Positions 53,918 to 61,585 of a DNA stretch of 64,000 bases are shown piece by piece; within the stretch, counting starts at the first letter, position 1; every line of letters begins with the position of its first letter. Both the position numbers and the translations under genes were made by a program. Source of the stretch: Robiginitalea sediminis (lineage in GTDB: Bacteria > Bacteroidota > Bacteroidia > Flavobacteriales > Flavobacteriaceae); the NCBI RefSeq assembly GCF_002198115.1, contig NZ_NGNR01000002.1, forward strand, positions 248,001 to 312,000, written 5' to 3'. The notes beneath the pieces are model-generated. The model did no database searches. It worked only from the letters and a program-made list of their open reading frames with translations, and was not told where the DNA came from.

Positions 53918-54748
53918 CTAATGTCCTTTTAAACGCACTTTCAGGCGCAGTGCCAGCCAGAGGCCTAAAGCAAGGATAAAGGGTATAGGTGCGTTTTTAC
54001 GGTACACAACAGCAGCCCGATAGCGTATGATAAGGTTCGAGAGTTTACGCTTATGGGTCAGGTCCCCCCATCGCAAATCCATAAGGCTCAATTGGTTTGC
54101 ATAGGCCCATTTGAGCTTTTCCCAAAGCATGAGTTGACCAATGCCATATTTTTCATAGCCTCGGCTAAAGGTAGTAATAGCGCTGTCCAGGACCCCGTTA
54201 AAATGGTAATTCAGGCCCATTCCGATGATTGAACTATCCAGGGTAAGGACCATCAAGGAGGCCCTGCGTAGCTTAATCATAGGCAGGATGCCGCTTTCGT
54301 ATTCTGTCCACCGCTGCAATGCCGTATGTTCCAGGCCCAACTGCTCAAAACGTTCCGAGATCATGGACTTCATGGTGTTCATAAGCTGTGTACAGGTATG
54401 GGACTCCATTTCTCCATGGTAAACATTTAGCCGCAATTCGCCCAGTTCGGAGAGTCGCCTCCGGAGCCGTCGCATTTGCTTTAGGTTCCTGCCACCGATC
54501 TGGGAGCGCAAATACCCTTCGGCATCCGGATAGGGAGAAAGGTCCATATAAAACCCATGATGATAGGGTAGGTAAAGGGCCTTGTATGAAGGTTTCAGGG
54601 CCAGATGGGTATCGGGGATGTAATGGGGGATAAAGAGCAATGCGGCCACTCCCGCGGCGTTTCCTGTTCCTGAACCGCTTCCATGAAAGAAATGTGGCAA
54701 ACGCCCTTGTTCCAGGAATTCGAAATAAAAGTTATACCGCCGCATCAT
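53918..54748 (-). CDS. FemAB/GNAT-fold protein (fifth, unlinked copy)
   Basis: This 276-residue protein belongs to the same FemAB/BioF2-like family as the four tandem genes at 155-4445. It has a basic segment (RNLKQMRRLRRRLSEL, near 87-102) and the signature DLRWGDLTHKRKL near 222-234. It is shorter and lacks long N- or C-terminal extensions. It sits 49 kb from the cluster and upstream of no recognisable polysaccharide gene, though it lies between DUF4870 and dnaN on the dnaN strand. It may act on the same glycan in trans, or be the ancestral copy. Confidence 0.75.
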   Translation of the reverse strand: MMRRYNFYFEFLEQGRLPHFFHGSGSGTGNAAGVAALLFIPHYIPDTHLALKPSYKALYLPYHHGFYMDLSPYPDAEGYLRSQIGGRNLKQMRRLRRRLSELGELRLNVYHGEMESHTCTQLMNTMKSMISERFEQLGLEHTALQRWTEYESGILPMIKLRRASLMVLTLDSSIIGMGLNYHFNGVLDSAITTFSRGYEKYGIGQLMLWEKLKWAYANQLSLMDLRWGDLTHKRKLSNLIIRYRAAVVYRKNAPIPFILALGLWLALRLKVRLKGH

Positions 54749-54795
54749 ATGTGGACCCCACGCACGGCATAGGGTAGTTTGTCCAGGATGCCCGT

Positions 54796-55914
54796 TTAGT
54801 GATTCAGCATCACCGGCATGACAAGCATCGTGATGGTCTCGCCATCTTCCAAACCGTCTGCGGGCGTAAGGATCCCGGCCCGGTTGGGCAGGCTCATTTC
54901 CAGAGAAACCTCATCGGCATCCAGGTTGCCCAGCATTTCTACCAGAAAGCGCGAGTTGAAGCCGATTTGCATATCGTCCCCCTGATAGGAACAGGTCAGG
55001 CGTTCTTCCGCCTTGTTGCTGTAATCTACGTCTTCGGCTGAAATATTCAGTTCTGCTCCGGCAACCTTGAGGCGGATCTGGTGGGTGGTTTTGTTGGAGA
55101 ATATGGAAACCCTGCGTACGGAGCTGAGGAACTGCCCGCGGCTGATCACCATCCGGTTGGGGTTCTCTTTGGGGATGACAGCCTCGTAATTGGGATATTT
55201 CCCGTCTATAAGGCGGCAGACCATTTCCGTATTGTCGAAGCGGAAGCGGGCATTGCTGTCGTTATAGGAAACCGTAATGTCCTCTTCATGGCCGGCGAGG
55301 ATTCCCTTCAGGAGGTTGAGGGGCTTTTTGGGCATGATAAATTCAGCGACTTCGGAAGCCCGGACATCTGCCCGCTGGTATTTGACCAGTTTATGGGCAT
55401 CCGTAGCCACAAAGGTCAGGTTTTCCGGGCTGAACTGGAAAAATACCCCGCTCATGACCGGCCTCAGATCGTCATTGCCAGCGGCAAAAAGGGTTTTATC
55501 TATGGCGGCGGCGAGGATATCCCCGCGGATTTGTGTCGTGCTCGGATCCGGCAGTTCTACCGCTTTGGGGAATTCGGACCCATCGGCATAGGCCAGGGCG
55601 TACTTCCCATGGCTGGAGCTAATTTCTACGGTATTATTGTCCTCCACCACAAAGGTCAGGGGTTGTTCCGGGAAGGTTTTCAAGGTATCGAGTAACAGCC
55701 TGGCGGGGACGGCTATGGTTCCCTGGTCTGTGGAATCCACTTCCAGTACGCTGCTCATGGTGGTTTCCAGGTCAGAAGCGGAAACCGTGAGGCTGCCATT
55801 GTCCAGGACAAAAAGGAAATTATCCAGTATCGGGAGGGTGTTACTGTTGCTTATGACACCCCCAAGAACCTGGAGTTGTTTCAGTAAATACGTGCTGGAT
55901 ACGATAAATTTCAT
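54796..55914 (-). CDS. dnaN: DNA polymerase III beta sliding clamp
   Basis: DnaN encircles DNA and tethers the replicative polymerase. The 372-residue length and three similar domains (about 1-120, 125-245, 250-372) are normal. The N-terminal segment MKFIVSSTYLLKQLQVL and C-terminal LVMPVML are characteristic. A promoter element (TATATTTG, 55971-55978) lies about 60 bases upstream. It follows gldG on the same strand, an order seen in Flavobacteriia. Confidence 0.98.
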   Translation of the reverse strand: MKFIVSSTYLLKQLQVLGGVISNSNTLPILDNFLFVLDNGSLTVSASDLETTMSSVLEVDSTDQGTIAVPARLLLDTLKTFPEQPLTFVVEDNNTVEISSSHGKYALAYADGSEFPKAVELPDPSTTQIRGDILAAAIDKTLFAAGNDDLRPVMSGVFFQFSPENLTFVATDAHKLVKYQRADVRASEVAEFIMPKKPLNLLKGILAGHEEDITVSYNDSNARFRFDNTEMVCRLIDGKYPNYEAVIPKENPNRMVISRGQFLSSVRRVSIFSNKTTHQIRLKVAGAELNISAEDVDYSNKAEERLTCSYQGDDMQIGFNSRFLVEMLGNLDADEVSLEMSLPNRAGILTPADGLEDGETITMLVMPVMLNH

Positions 55915-55970
55915 GCGTCAGTTCCTTTTCCTAAGAGTTGAAAAATAGCCTTGGCCCGGGGGCCATCAGA

Positions 55971-55978
55971 CAAATATA
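55971..55978 (-). promoter_or_regulatory. Candidate -7 promoter element for dnaN
   Basis: The minus strand reads TATATTTG, an exact TAnnTTTG match, in the 105-base gap between gldG and dnaN. The predicted leader is about 50 bases. Confidence 0.5.
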
Positions 55979-56019
55979 TCCCAAATGGGTAATGGAGTAA
56001 AACAAACTTATCAACAGGA

Positions 56020-57690
56020 CTAGCGGCTAAACCTGCGCCTCCTGAGCCAGTGCAACCCCCAACCCAACAAAAGGAGCAATCCTAGCGGTAGAGCCAGGTT
56101 CAGCAGCCGCCACCTGTTCTGTTCTTCCGCTACCCGGGCTGCGTCCAGCAGCGGGATGGAGACCTGTTTGTTTCGGATGTTTATAAGTCCGGTATCCTCC
56201 AGCAGGTAATTCATGGCGTTTACCAGGAAATCCCGGTTGCCGTACGAGTTGTTGGTCCATTGGTCGTAGCCCAACTCCAGAGGGCGCCCGTCCTTTATTT
56301 GGTTGGCTGCAAGGTCCCCGTCTGCGATCACAATCATTTTATTGTCAGGACCTTCAGCCCTGAAATCCGGGAGTTCTGCAGGTCGTACACGGTTGCGGTA
56401 CGCAGACTGGAATGCGCCTTCCACCAGGACTGCCAGGGGCAGGCTCCCGGGCATGAACTGGTCGGGGTCGGGTTCCCTTCGCACCACATCAAGCCCGATC
56501 ATTCGGGGAGTACCTTCCGCCCTGGACCGGGGGGAAGAGCGGTAAAGGATGGTCTTGCGGTAGGGGTTCTCCAGGGTATCTATGGTACTGGCAAACTGCA
56601 GTCTGAGGGCTTCTGTGTTTACGTTTACAGGGTGGTCCTCTGCTGAAAAAACCATGGGGTGGTACACCCAGGGCACCGGGTTGTACTGGGAATCGTTGCC
56701 GCTTCCCGTAGCCAGAACAATCTGGGTGCAATACAGGTCTGCTACCAGGTCTTTGTTTAACCGGAGGCCATAGCGGAACAGCAGGTCGTCCAGGTTCAGA
56801 TCCCGACCTACAGCCGGGGCCTCCCCATTCTGGTTCCTCAGGCTGTCCATATCCATGGCAACGGGATCTACGAGCCACAATGAGCGTCCCCCCCGAACCA
56901 TAAACTGGTCCAGGACCAGTTTTTCTCCCTCGGAAAAGGCCTCCGTGGGTTTAGCGATGATCACTGCTTTAAAACGCGACAAGGCCTCCAGGGTTCCCCC
57001 GGGGTTGGAAGCCACCGAATCCAGGGTGAAGGGGGCTATGCGGTAATACTTCCCGAGTTGCGAGAGATAATCAGCCAGGTAGATGTCTTCCAGTTCCCCG
57101 TTACCCTTTAGGACGGCTATGGATTGCGGGTTTTCGATACCGAGGCGGGTAAAGGCATCGGCAAAGGCGTACTCGAGATTCTGTATGGAGCGGTTGATCC
57201 GGTCCTCCTGGGAGGCGCCCAGCTGGTTGCGAAGCAGGGGGACTACCTCACTGCGGTCCTTGTAATTTACCACCGCCCAGGGAAAAACGACCTCTTGGGA
57301 TACGCGACCGCCTTCCTCGGTAGTTACACTGGCAGCCTTCATCCCCATTTCCTGGAGGCGGTCCAGGATTTCCGGGGTTTCGGCTGCTTCCGCCACGGGG
57401 TCCATGCCTTCGTAATAAAGGTCCGGGTGGTGTTGGGCAAATTGTTCCAGCAGCAGGACAGCCTCAGAGCGGAGCCTGGCGAATTCAGGGGGCAGGTTGC
57501 CATCCAGCAGCAGGTCTATCACGACCGGCCCTTCCAGTTGTTCCACTGCCTGAACGCTTGGCGGGGCCAGGGTAAACCGGTTGTCTTCGGTGAGATCCCA
57601 TCGTAAGTATGCCCACCGCGCCAGAACGTTCACCAGGATAAGGCCTGCTACAGCAAAGATATAGGGCTTTAAGCGCTGCATCACCTTCAT
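56020..57690 (-). CDS. gldG: Gliding motility ABC transporter component GldG
   Basis: GldG is the auxiliary substrate-binding-like component of the GldAFG ABC transporter used in Bacteroidota gliding. The 556-residue protein has an N-terminal span (about 9-28), an ABC_transp_aux/DUF4350 domain (about 45-400) and a C-terminal span (about 530-550) followed by a basic tail. The sequence RWDLTEDNRFTLAPPSV near 29-45 is diagnostic. Its ATG overlaps the gldF stop as ATGA. The ATPase gene gldA is not in the window. Confidence 0.95.
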   Translation of the reverse strand: MKVMQRLKPYIFAVAGLILVNVLARWAYLRWDLTEDNRFTLAPPSVQAVEQLEGPVVIDLLLDGNLPPEFARLRSEAVLLLEQFAQHHPDLYYEGMDPVAEAAETPEILDRLQEMGMKAASVTTEEGGRVSQEVVFPWAVVNYKDRSEVVPLLRNQLGASQEDRINRSIQNLEYAFADAFTRLGIENPQSIAVLKGNGELEDIYLADYLSQLGKYYRIAPFTLDSVASNPGGTLEALSRFKAVIIAKPTEAFSEGEKLVLDQFMVRGGRSLWLVDPVAMDMDSLRNQNGEAPAVGRDLNLDDLLFRYGLRLNKDLVADLYCTQIVLATGSGNDSQYNPVPWVYHPMVFSAEDHPVNVNTEALRLQFASTIDTLENPYRKTILYRSSPRSRAEGTPRMIGLDVVRREPDPDQFMPGSLPLAVLVEGAFQSAYRNRVRPAELPDFRAEGPDNKMIVIADGDLAANQIKDGRPLELGYDQWTNNSYGNRDFLVNAMNYLLEDTGLINIRNKQVSIPLLDAARVAEEQNRWRLLNLALPLGLLLLLGWGLHWLRRRRFSR

Positions 57691-58418
57691 TTCCTCAACG
57701 TGTTGATTTGAAGCCCGGTAAGAAAAAGAAAAAAAGCAGAGATACTCAGGAAATAAACCGCATCCCGGCTGTCGAGAACCCCCTTGCTGATGCCTTCGTA
57801 ATGCGCCTTAAGCCCAAGGGTTTTAATGAGAAGGCTGCTATCCCCATCGCGCATTAACGCAGCGGCATTTTCGAAGCCGAAATACATCACAAAACTAATA
57901 ACCAGGGCCAGCAGGAAGGCCACAATCTGGTTTTCGGTAAGGCTGGAGGCGAACAAACCTATAGCGGTATAGGCGGCCATCAGCAGGATAAGGCCCAGAT
58001 AGGAGCCCCATACAAGGCCCATATCCAGATTCCCGGGCGCTGACCCCAGGGACCATACGGTGTAGACATACAGCAGGGTAGGGAGGATGCACAGCAGTAC
58101 CAGAGCAAGGACTCCCAGGAATTTACCCAGAACCAGATGGGAAAGGGGAAGGGGTTTGCTTAAAAGTAGCTCGAGGGTCCCCAGTTTGCGCTCCTCCGAA
58201 AAGGTTTTCATGCTCAGGGCAGGGATGAGGAGCAAAAAGACCCAGGGGGCGAGTAGGAAAAACAGGCTGAGGTCCGCAAACCCGTTTTCGAAGATGTTGA
58301 ATGGGCCCTTAAACACCCAGAGGAATACCCCGCACAGGACCAGGAAAGATCCCGAAACCAGATATCCCACGGGGCCGCTGAAGAATGATGCTATTTCCTT
58401 TCTGAATACCGAAATCAT
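57687..58418 (-). CDS. gldF: Gliding motility ABC transporter permease GldF
   Basis: GldF is the membrane permease of the GldAFG transporter. With the ATG at 58418 (MISVFRKEIASFFSGP) it has 243 residues and six predicted spans; this start overlaps the upstream stop as ATGA and matches the family, while a frame reaching to 58499 would overlap the ABM gene. It ends in an ATGA overlap with gldG. The transporter's substrate is unknown; it is required for gliding in Flavobacterium johnsoniae. Confidence 0.95.
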   Translation of the reverse strand: MISVFRKEIASFFSGPVGYLVSGSFLVLCGVFLWVFKGPFNIFENGFADLSLFFLLAPWVFLLLIPALSMKTFSEERKLGTLELLLSKPLPLSHLVLGKFLGVLALVLLCILPTLLYVYTVWSLGSAPGNLDMGLVWGSYLGLILLMAAYTAIGLFASSLTENQIVAFLLALVISFVMYFGFENAAALMRDGDSSLLIKTLGLKAHYEGISKGVLDSRDAVYFLSISAFFLFLTGLQINTLRK

Positions 58419-58720
58419 AAACCTTGCGTTGCAGGGGTTACCTCCATAAGGCTCCATGCCTGTGGTTTTTCTGAGAACAGGGCTTTGGTCCGGGACCATA
58501 CGGACCTGAAAAAAGCCGATTCCCTGTAGGCCTGCAGATGGGCTTCAGATTCCCATTTGCTGTAGGTGAAATACACCCGTGGGTCTGCGGTATCCTGCAG
58601 CAGCGACACATGGCTGCACCCCGGGAAACCTAGAATTGCAGGTTTTGAGGCCTCGAAAATCCGCTCAAAACTATGAATATTTTGCGGTTCGAAAGTCATT
58701 TTAACGATTCGCGTCAGCAT
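58415..58720 (-). CDS. ABM-fold protein, quinol monooxygenase-like
   Basis: This 101-residue protein fits the antibiotic-biosynthesis-monooxygenase (dimeric ferredoxin-like) fold. Visible features are MTFEPQNIHSF at the start, the middle strand FPGCSHVSLLQD, FTYSKWESEAHLQAY and a C-terminal helix. Small ABM proteins include YgiN-like quinol monooxygenases and many of unknown role. It overlaps gldF as ATGA and directly abuts the SAM adenosyltransferase gene, so it is part of the gldFG operon; a link to gliding has not been shown to my knowledge. Confidence 0.85.
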   Translation of the reverse strand: MLTRIVKMTFEPQNIHSFERIFEASKPAILGFPGCSHVSLLQDTADPRVYFTYSKWESEAHLQAYRESAFFRSVWSRTKALFSEKPQAWSLMEVTPATQGL

Positions 58721-59551
58721 TTACGAGAAGTTGATGGTTACAGTATCCCGGTAATGCAGGCCGAGCAGGGTAGCGGCTCCCCCTACCGACTTCGGGTTGC
58801 TTTTGTAGATGGCCAGCTCTATGTACCCCGAGGCATTGACCAGGGCCAGCAGGTCCCCGGGGCCCCTGCGCTGGGAGGGCTCCAGGGAGTAATTGATGAT
58901 CCCGCTGTACTGCTGGTGGATTTCCGTCAGCTTCTTATTGCGCGCCTCCAGGCTGAAGGCCCGCCCTTTCCGGTAGGCTTCGAACAGGCTTTTGTGGATA
59001 TTGGTGACCACATTGCCGTAGTTGTCGATGTAAATAACACTCCCGATGATGGTTTTGCCCTCATTGGTGATCCTCGGGGCGAGTTCCTTGATGGTTCGCA
59101 GTTCCTTCAGGGGTTTTCCGATGACTTCCAGGGTCCCGCCCCTGGCCAGGTGGCAAGCGGCCTTAACAAAAACCTCCAGGGTGGGGAAGGACCCCATCTG
59201 GACATTGGGGAGCTCAATCTCGAAGATCTTTTCAGGCTTAACGCTTTGGGCGATAAGGCTCAGCACCCCGTTATCTGCCGCAATAAAGAAGTGCCCGTCT
59301 GCCCGAACGGCCACATGGCGGGTTTCCGGTGTCTTCTCCGCATCGACGCCCACCACGTGGATGGATCCCGGAGGGAAGGCCCGGTAGGCATTTTTGAGCA
59401 GGTAGGCGCATTCCTGTATATGGAAGGGGGTAACCCCGTGGGAAATATCGACAACAACAGCGTCTTTGAGTTCGCTGTATATGGTTCCTTTAATGACGCC
59501 TACAGAGTGATCCTTGAGTCCAAAATCTGTAGTCAGGGTGATGATCGGCAT
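58721..59551 (-). CDS. SAM hydroxide adenosyltransferase (DUF62 family)
   Basis: This 276-residue protein belongs to the DUF62/SAM hydroxide adenosyltransferase family, which hydrolyses S-adenosylmethionine to adenosine and methionine and is related to fluorinase and chlorinase. The N-terminal motif ITLTTDFGLKDHSVG and the VVDISHGVTPFHI and GSIHVVGVD segments match the family. The fluorinase-specific insertion does not appear, so hydrolysis is the better prediction. It starts the gldFG operon and shares a tight divergent promoter region with phoH. Confidence 0.93.
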   Translation of the reverse strand: MPIITLTTDFGLKDHSVGVIKGTIYSELKDAVVVDISHGVTPFHIQECAYLLKNAYRAFPPGSIHVVGVDAEKTPETRHVAVRADGHFFIAADNGVLSLIAQSVKPEKIFEIELPNVQMGSFPTLEVFVKAACHLARGGTLEVIGKPLKELRTIKELAPRITNEGKTIIGSVIYIDNYGNVVTNIHKSLFEAYRKGRAFSLEARNKKLTEIHQQYSGIINYSLEPSQRRGPGDLLALVNASGYIELAIYKSNPKSVGGAATLLGLHYRDTVTINFS

Positions 59552-59597
59552 CCGGGGTTGTTGATATTTTTTTTGGGTCTCCCTACTGGAATTTACG

Positions 59598-59605
59598 TAA
59601 GTTTG
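59598..59605 (+). promoter_or_regulatory. Candidate -7 promoter element for phoH-purC
   Basis: TAAGTTTG is an exact TAnnTTTG match with a TTTG 22 bases upstream as a possible -33 element. It faces the divergent element on the other strand only five bases away. Confidence 0.55.
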
Positions 59606-59610
59606 TTAGA

Positions 59611-59618
59611 CAAAATTA
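59611..59618 (-). promoter_or_regulatory. Candidate -7 promoter element for the gldFG operon
   Basis: The minus strand reads TAATTTTG, an exact TAnnTTTG match, about 60 bases before the SAM adenosyltransferase ATG. The two opposed elements would compete for RNA polymerase. Confidence 0.5.
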
Positions 59619-59676
59619 AAGAAAAAACAGCGGAGCCTAACCGCGGTTGTTCGCACATTTTCAAACTGCCAGTTTT

Positions 59677-60630
59677 TTGAACGAACTCACCCTAGAACTC
59701 ACCGATATCAGCCCGAGAGATTTCTTCGGGGAGCGGAACACCAACATCGACCTTCTGAAAAAATCCTTCCCCAAGCTCAAGATCGTCGCCAGGGGAAGTA
59801 AGATTAAGGTTTACGGAGAGCCGCCCATGCTGGAGGAATTCAACAAGCGCTTCGATATGCTTACGGCCCACTTCAGCCGGTACAACAAATTAGATGAAAA
59901 CGCCATTGAGCGCATCCTCAGCCATAATGGGGACTCGGAGGTGGAGTCCTCCCAGACCAGCAGTGGTGTTCTCGTGCACGGGGTCAACGGCAGGCTGGTC
60001 AAGGCACAGACTGCCAACCAGCGCCGTTTGGTAGACGCGGTGGAGAAGAACGATATGGTGTTCGCCATCGGGCCGGCAGGGACCGGGAAAACCTATACGG
60101 GCGTTGCCCTGGCAGTCCGGGCCTTGAAGAACAAACAGGTAAAACGCATTATCCTGACCCGTCCGGCCGTGGAAGCCGGGGAAAACCTGGGGTTCCTTCC
60201 CGGGGACCTCAAGGAAAAGCTGGACCCTTATATGCAGCCGCTTTATGATGCCCTGCGCGACATGATCCCGGCGGAGCGACTGGTCAAATACATCGAAGAC
60301 GGCACCATACAAATTGCCCCTATGGCCTTTATGCGGGGGCGCACATTGGATCATGCCTTCGTGATCCTGGACGAGGCGCAGAATACCACCCACGCCCAGA
60401 TGAAAATGTTCCTGACGCGGATGGGAAAGAACGCCAAATTCCTCCTTACGGGGGACCCCGGGCAGATCGACCTGCCCCGTCGGGTGATTTCCGGGCTCAA
60501 GGAGGCCTTGCTGATCCTGAAGGATGTGGAAGGGATCTCCTTTATTTACCTGGACGACAAGGACGTCATACGCCACCAATTGGTCAAGAAGGTGATAGAG
60601 GCGTATAAAAACATAGAACACCAGAACTGA
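59677..60630 (+). CDS. phoH: PhoH family ATPase
   Basis: PhoH proteins are P-loop ATPases linked to RNA metabolism and phosphate stress. I use the TTG at 59677 ([18 protein letters not shown], 317 residues), which matches the usual Bacteroidota N-terminus; a TTG at 59647 would add ten residues. The Walker A GPAGTGKT is at 132-139 and the Walker B region [15 protein letters not shown] begins near 231. The [11 protein letters not shown] segment follows. It is separated from purC by one base, so the two are co-translated. Confidence 0.95.
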   Translation: MNELTLELTDISPRDFFGERNTNIDLLKKSFPKLKIVARGSKIKVYGEPPMLEEFNKRFDMLTAHFSRYNKLDENAIERILSHNGDSEVESSQTSSGVLVHGVNGRLVKAQTANQRRLVDAVEKNDMVFAIGPAGTGKTYTGVALAVRALKNKQVKRIILTRPAVEAGENLGFLPGDLKEKLDPYMQPLYDALRDMIPAERLVKYIEDGTIQIAPMAFMRGRTLDHAFVILDEAQNTTHAQMKMFLTRMGKNAKFLLTGDPGQIDLPRRVISGLKEALLILKDVEGISFIYLDDKDVIRHQLVKKVIEAYKNIEHQN

Positions 60631-60631
60631 T

Positions 60632-61585
60632 ATGGGAGGCACACTTGTAGATACGGCATTCGATTTCCCCGGGCAGCTTGGGGTATACAAAGGGAAGGTG
60701 CGTGAGGTGTACACCCTGGAGAACGACCTGTTGGTTATGATCGCCACAGACCGGCTATCGGCCTTCGATGTAGTCATGCCCAAAGGCATACCCTACAAGG
60801 GGCAGATTCTCAACCAGATCGCTACCCGTATGATGCGGGATACCCAGGACCTCGTGCCGAACTGGCTACTGGCCGCCCCGGACCCCAATGTGGCTATTGG
60901 CGTTCGGTGCGAACCCTTCAAGGTGGAAATGGTGATCCGCGGCTATCTCGCGGGCCATGCGGCCCGGGAGTACAAGGCCGGCCGCCGCCAGCTGTGCGGG
61001 GTGCCCATGCCGGAAGGCCTCCGGGAGAACGACGCTTTTGAAGCGCCGATCATTACCCCGGCCACCAAGGCCGAAAAAGGGGACCACGACGAGGATATCT
61101 CCAGGGAGGAAATCCTGAGGCGCGGTCTGGTATCCGAAGCGGACTATGTGGTTTTGGAAGGGTACACCCGGGCCCTGTTCCAACGCGGAAGCGAACTGGC
61201 AGCAGCCAAGGGCCTGATTCTGGTAGACACCAAATACGAGTTCGGTAAAACCCCGGATGGTACCATTGTCCTGATAGACGAAATCCACACCCCGGATTCC
61301 TCCCGGTATTTCTATGCCGAAGGGTACGAGGAGCGTCAAAGAAAAGGAGAGCCCCAGAAACAGCTGTCCAAGGAATTTGTGCGGCAATGGCTTATCGCCA
61401 ATGGGTTCCAGGGGCTGGAGGGCCAGGTGCTGCCCGAAATGTCCGATGCGTATATCGAGACCATTTCCGAACGGTATATCGAGCTCTATGAGCAGATCCT
61501 GGGCGAACCCTTCCGGAAGGCAGATACCTCCGACATGGTTTCCCGCATCGACTCCAACGTGCGGGCCTGGCTCCGGGCGCGGTAG
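60632..61585 (+). CDS. purC: Phosphoribosylaminoimidazole-succinocarboxamide synthase
   Basis: PurC joins CAIR and aspartate using ATP to give SAICAR, the eighth step of de novo purine synthesis. The 317-residue length fits the longer form found in Bacteroidota. Motifs include [11 protein letters not shown] near 17-27, [13 protein letters not shown] near 38-50, [16 protein letters not shown] and the ATP-contact [12 protein letters not shown]. It ends directly against the convergent secreted-protein gene with no gap. Co-transcription with phoH is conserved in Flavobacteriia as far as I recall. Confidence 0.97.
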   Translation: MGGTLVDTAFDFPGQLGVYKGKVREVYTLENDLLVMIATDRLSAFDVVMPKGIPYKGQILNQIATRMMRDTQDLVPNWLLAAPDPNVAIGVRCEPFKVEMVIRGYLAGHAAREYKAGRRQLCGVPMPEGLRENDAFEAPIITPATKAEKGDHDEDISREEILRRGLVSEADYVVLEGYTRALFQRGSELAAAKGLILVDTKYEFGKTPDGTIVLIDEIHTPDSSRYFYAEGYEERQRKGEPQKQLSKEFVRQWLIANGFQGLEGQVLPEMSDAYIETISERYIELYEQILGEPFRKADTSDMVSRIDSNVRAWLRAR

